This document shows, piece by piece, positions 62,688 to 64,000 of a DNA stretch of 64,000 bases (positions within the stretch are counted from its first letter, which is position 1; every line of letters starts with the position of its first letter). The translations under genes were made by a program, and so were the position numbers. The stretch spans positions 3,212,767-3,276,766 of the forward strand of contig CM039211.1 in NCBI GenBank assembly GCA_008360975.2, read 5' to 3'. The notes beneath the pieces were generated by a model. That model made no database searches. It was not told the DNA's origin and worked only from the letters and a program-made list of their open reading frames with translations. Source of the DNA: Lichenostomus cassidix (Eukaryota; Chordata; Aves; Passeriformes; Meliphagidae).

Positions 62688-63212
62688 GTAAGGGAGTTTC
62701 ACGGATGTTTCAGAGGAGTTTCAGGGAAGTTTCAGGGATGTTTCAGGAAAGGGATGTTCCAGAGAAATTTCAGGGAAATTTCAGGGAAATTTCAGGGCCC
62801 TGAAATAATTTTCAGGGAACTTTCAGGAAAGTTTCCAGGAAGTTTCAGGGAAGGGAATTTTCACAGAAGGGAACAAGAGGGGAATGGAAGTTTCAGGGAA
62901 GGGATGTTTCAGGGAAGTTTCAGGGAGGGGAGTTTGAGGAAAGTTTCAGAGTAGTTTCAGGGAAGGGAAGGGAAATTTCAAGGAAGTCTCAGGGAAGTGA
63001 AGGGAAGTTTCAGGAAGTTTCAGGGGAAGTTTGGGAAGTGAAGGGGTTTGGGGTTTTGGGTTTGGGGGGGTTTTGGGGGGTTTGGGGGAAGTTTCGGGAA
63101 GGGGAAGTTTTGGGGAGGGGAGGGGGGGGGGGGGGGGGGGGGGGAAGTTTCTGGAAGGGGGGAAGTTTCGGGAAGGGAAGTTTGGGGGAGGGGAGGGGAG
63201 GGGATGGGAGGG
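62688..63212. repeat. Decayed GGGAAGTTTCA minisatellite and G-rich tract
   Basis: Degenerate units of the 11-bp repeat (GGGAAGTTTCA, GGGATGTTTCA, GGGAAATTTCA) run to about 63040. A G/T-rich stretch follows, then 23 consecutive G at 63122-63144, then GGGGA units. It has the same orientation as the two better-preserved arrays. G/R-rich and P/S-rich frames here are by-products. Confidence 0.9.
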
Positions 63213-63626
63213 GAGGAAATCAGCAAGGCAAAAGGTAAAGCAAAAATAAGGCAAAAGGCAAAGCAAGGCAAGGCAAGGCAAAAGGCAAGGCAAAAGTTAG
63301 AGGCAAAAAGAAAAGGCAGAAGGAAAGGCAAAGAAAAATAAATTGTAAAAGGCAAGGCAAAAGGCAAGGCAAAAGGAAAAAGGCAAATCAAGGCTAAAGG
63401 CAAGGCAAAAGGAAAAGCAAGAAAAACTGAAAGGCAAAAGGCAAAGCAAGGCAAGAGGTGAGGCAAGGGCAAGGGAAGGCAAGGCATGGAAAATACAAGG
63501 AAAAGGGCAAGTCGAGGCAATAGGCAAGGCAAAAGAAAGGCAAGAGAAAAGGCAAAAAGCAAAGCAGGGAAAAAGCAAGGAAAAAGGGAAAGAAAGGCAA
63601 GACAATGTAAGGCCAAAGGCAAGGCA
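63213..63626. repeat. GGCAAAA/GGCAAG low-complexity tract
   Basis: Irregular repeats of GGCAAAA, GGCAAG and GGAAAA lacking almost all T on the plus strand. Minus-strand frames of up to 200 codons (leucine/phenylalanine/cysteine/proline-rich) come only from this composition. Confidence 0.93.
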
Positions 63627-63732
63627 GAAAGAAAGAGAGAAAGAGAGAAAGGAGAAAGAGAGAAAGAGAGAAAGAGAGAGAGAAAGAGAGAAAGAGAGAA
63701 AGAAAGAAGAAAAGAAGGAAAGAAGGAAAGAG

Positions 63733-63783
<51 letters not shown>

Positions 63784-63785
63784 AA
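63627..63785. repeat. (GAAA)n and (GAGA)n array
   Basis: Mixed GAAA and GAGA units become pure (GAAA)n from about 63732 to the assembly gap. It is homopurine, about 160 bases long before the gap, and probably continues into it. Confidence 0.97.
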
Positions 63786-64000
63786 NNNNNNNNNNNNNNN
63801 NNNNNNNNNNNNNNNNNNNNNNNNNNNNNNNNNNNNNNNNNNNNNNNNNNNNNNNNNNNNNNNNNNNNNNNNNNNNNNNNNNNNNNNNNNNNNNNNNNNN
63901 NNNNNNNNNNNNNNNNNNNNNNNNNNNNNNNNNNNNNNNNNNNNNNNNNNNNNNNNNNNNNNNNNNNNNNNNNNNNNNNNNNNNNNNNNNNNNNNNNNNN
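63786..64000. other. Assembly gap (N)
   Basis: 215 unknown bases to the window end. The gap follows immediately on the (GAAA)n tract, which probably caused the break in assembly. Confidence 0.99.

Noticed and set aside
63020..63622. 200-codon minus-strand frame with L/F/C/P-rich repeats
   Set aside because: Produced by the GGCAAAA low-complexity tract and G-rich sequence; no stop-generating bases are available.

Overview
The window looks like bird nuclear DNA, probably songbird. It is AT-rich, has no bacterial-style gene layout, and carries at least seven truncated CR1 LINE copies of avian type. Several keep the CR1 3' end, with ATTCTRTG-like octamers next to the GGTTGGAAGGGACC block. There are no SINEs or LINE-1 sequences that I can recognise. 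Species assignment is inference.

Positions 1 to about 47,950 are a gene desert. I found no convincing exon, tRNA or rRNA. The region holds old CR1 fragments (1593, 3343, 22056, 29980, 37594, 39181), a (TTGGG)n to (TTTGG)n tract at 11181, two long tracts made almost only of A and C (19950, 28661), a compound (TTC)n/(ATT)n microsatellite at 42118, smaller microsatellites, a possible LTR remnant at 34016, and a few better-balanced stretches that could be conserved non-coding elements (low confidence).

Positions 47,951-49,175 hold a large minisatellite of 11-bp units (GGGAAGTTTCA) that passes into a pure (GGGAA)n array. A second array with the same order and the same kind of junction lies at 60,343-60,930, and a decayed third one starts near 62,688. 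Between the first two is ordinary AT-rich desert with a third A/C tract (58,070) and a CR1 copy (59,884).

The only credible protein-coding feature is on the minus strand at 61,344-62,288. It is a GC-rich open frame of about 314 codons encoding an acidic protein with four spaced W-E-E repeats (22-residue period) and a very basic C-terminal segment, followed by a polyadenylation signal at 61,149-61,144. It has no usable ATG of its own. An in-frame ATG with a fair context lies upstream at 62,360 but is cut off by one TAA at 62,291-62,289. Just upstream is a block with AATAAA and a pyrimidine-rich tract that aligns with a second block at 34,016-34,080, which suggests a dispersed LTR-like element next to the 5' side of the gene. 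I do not recognise the protein family.

From 62,440 to the end the plus strand is nearly all purine or low complexity, including a run of 23 G, GGCAAAA-type repeats and (GAAA)n. It ends in an assembly gap of N from 63,786.
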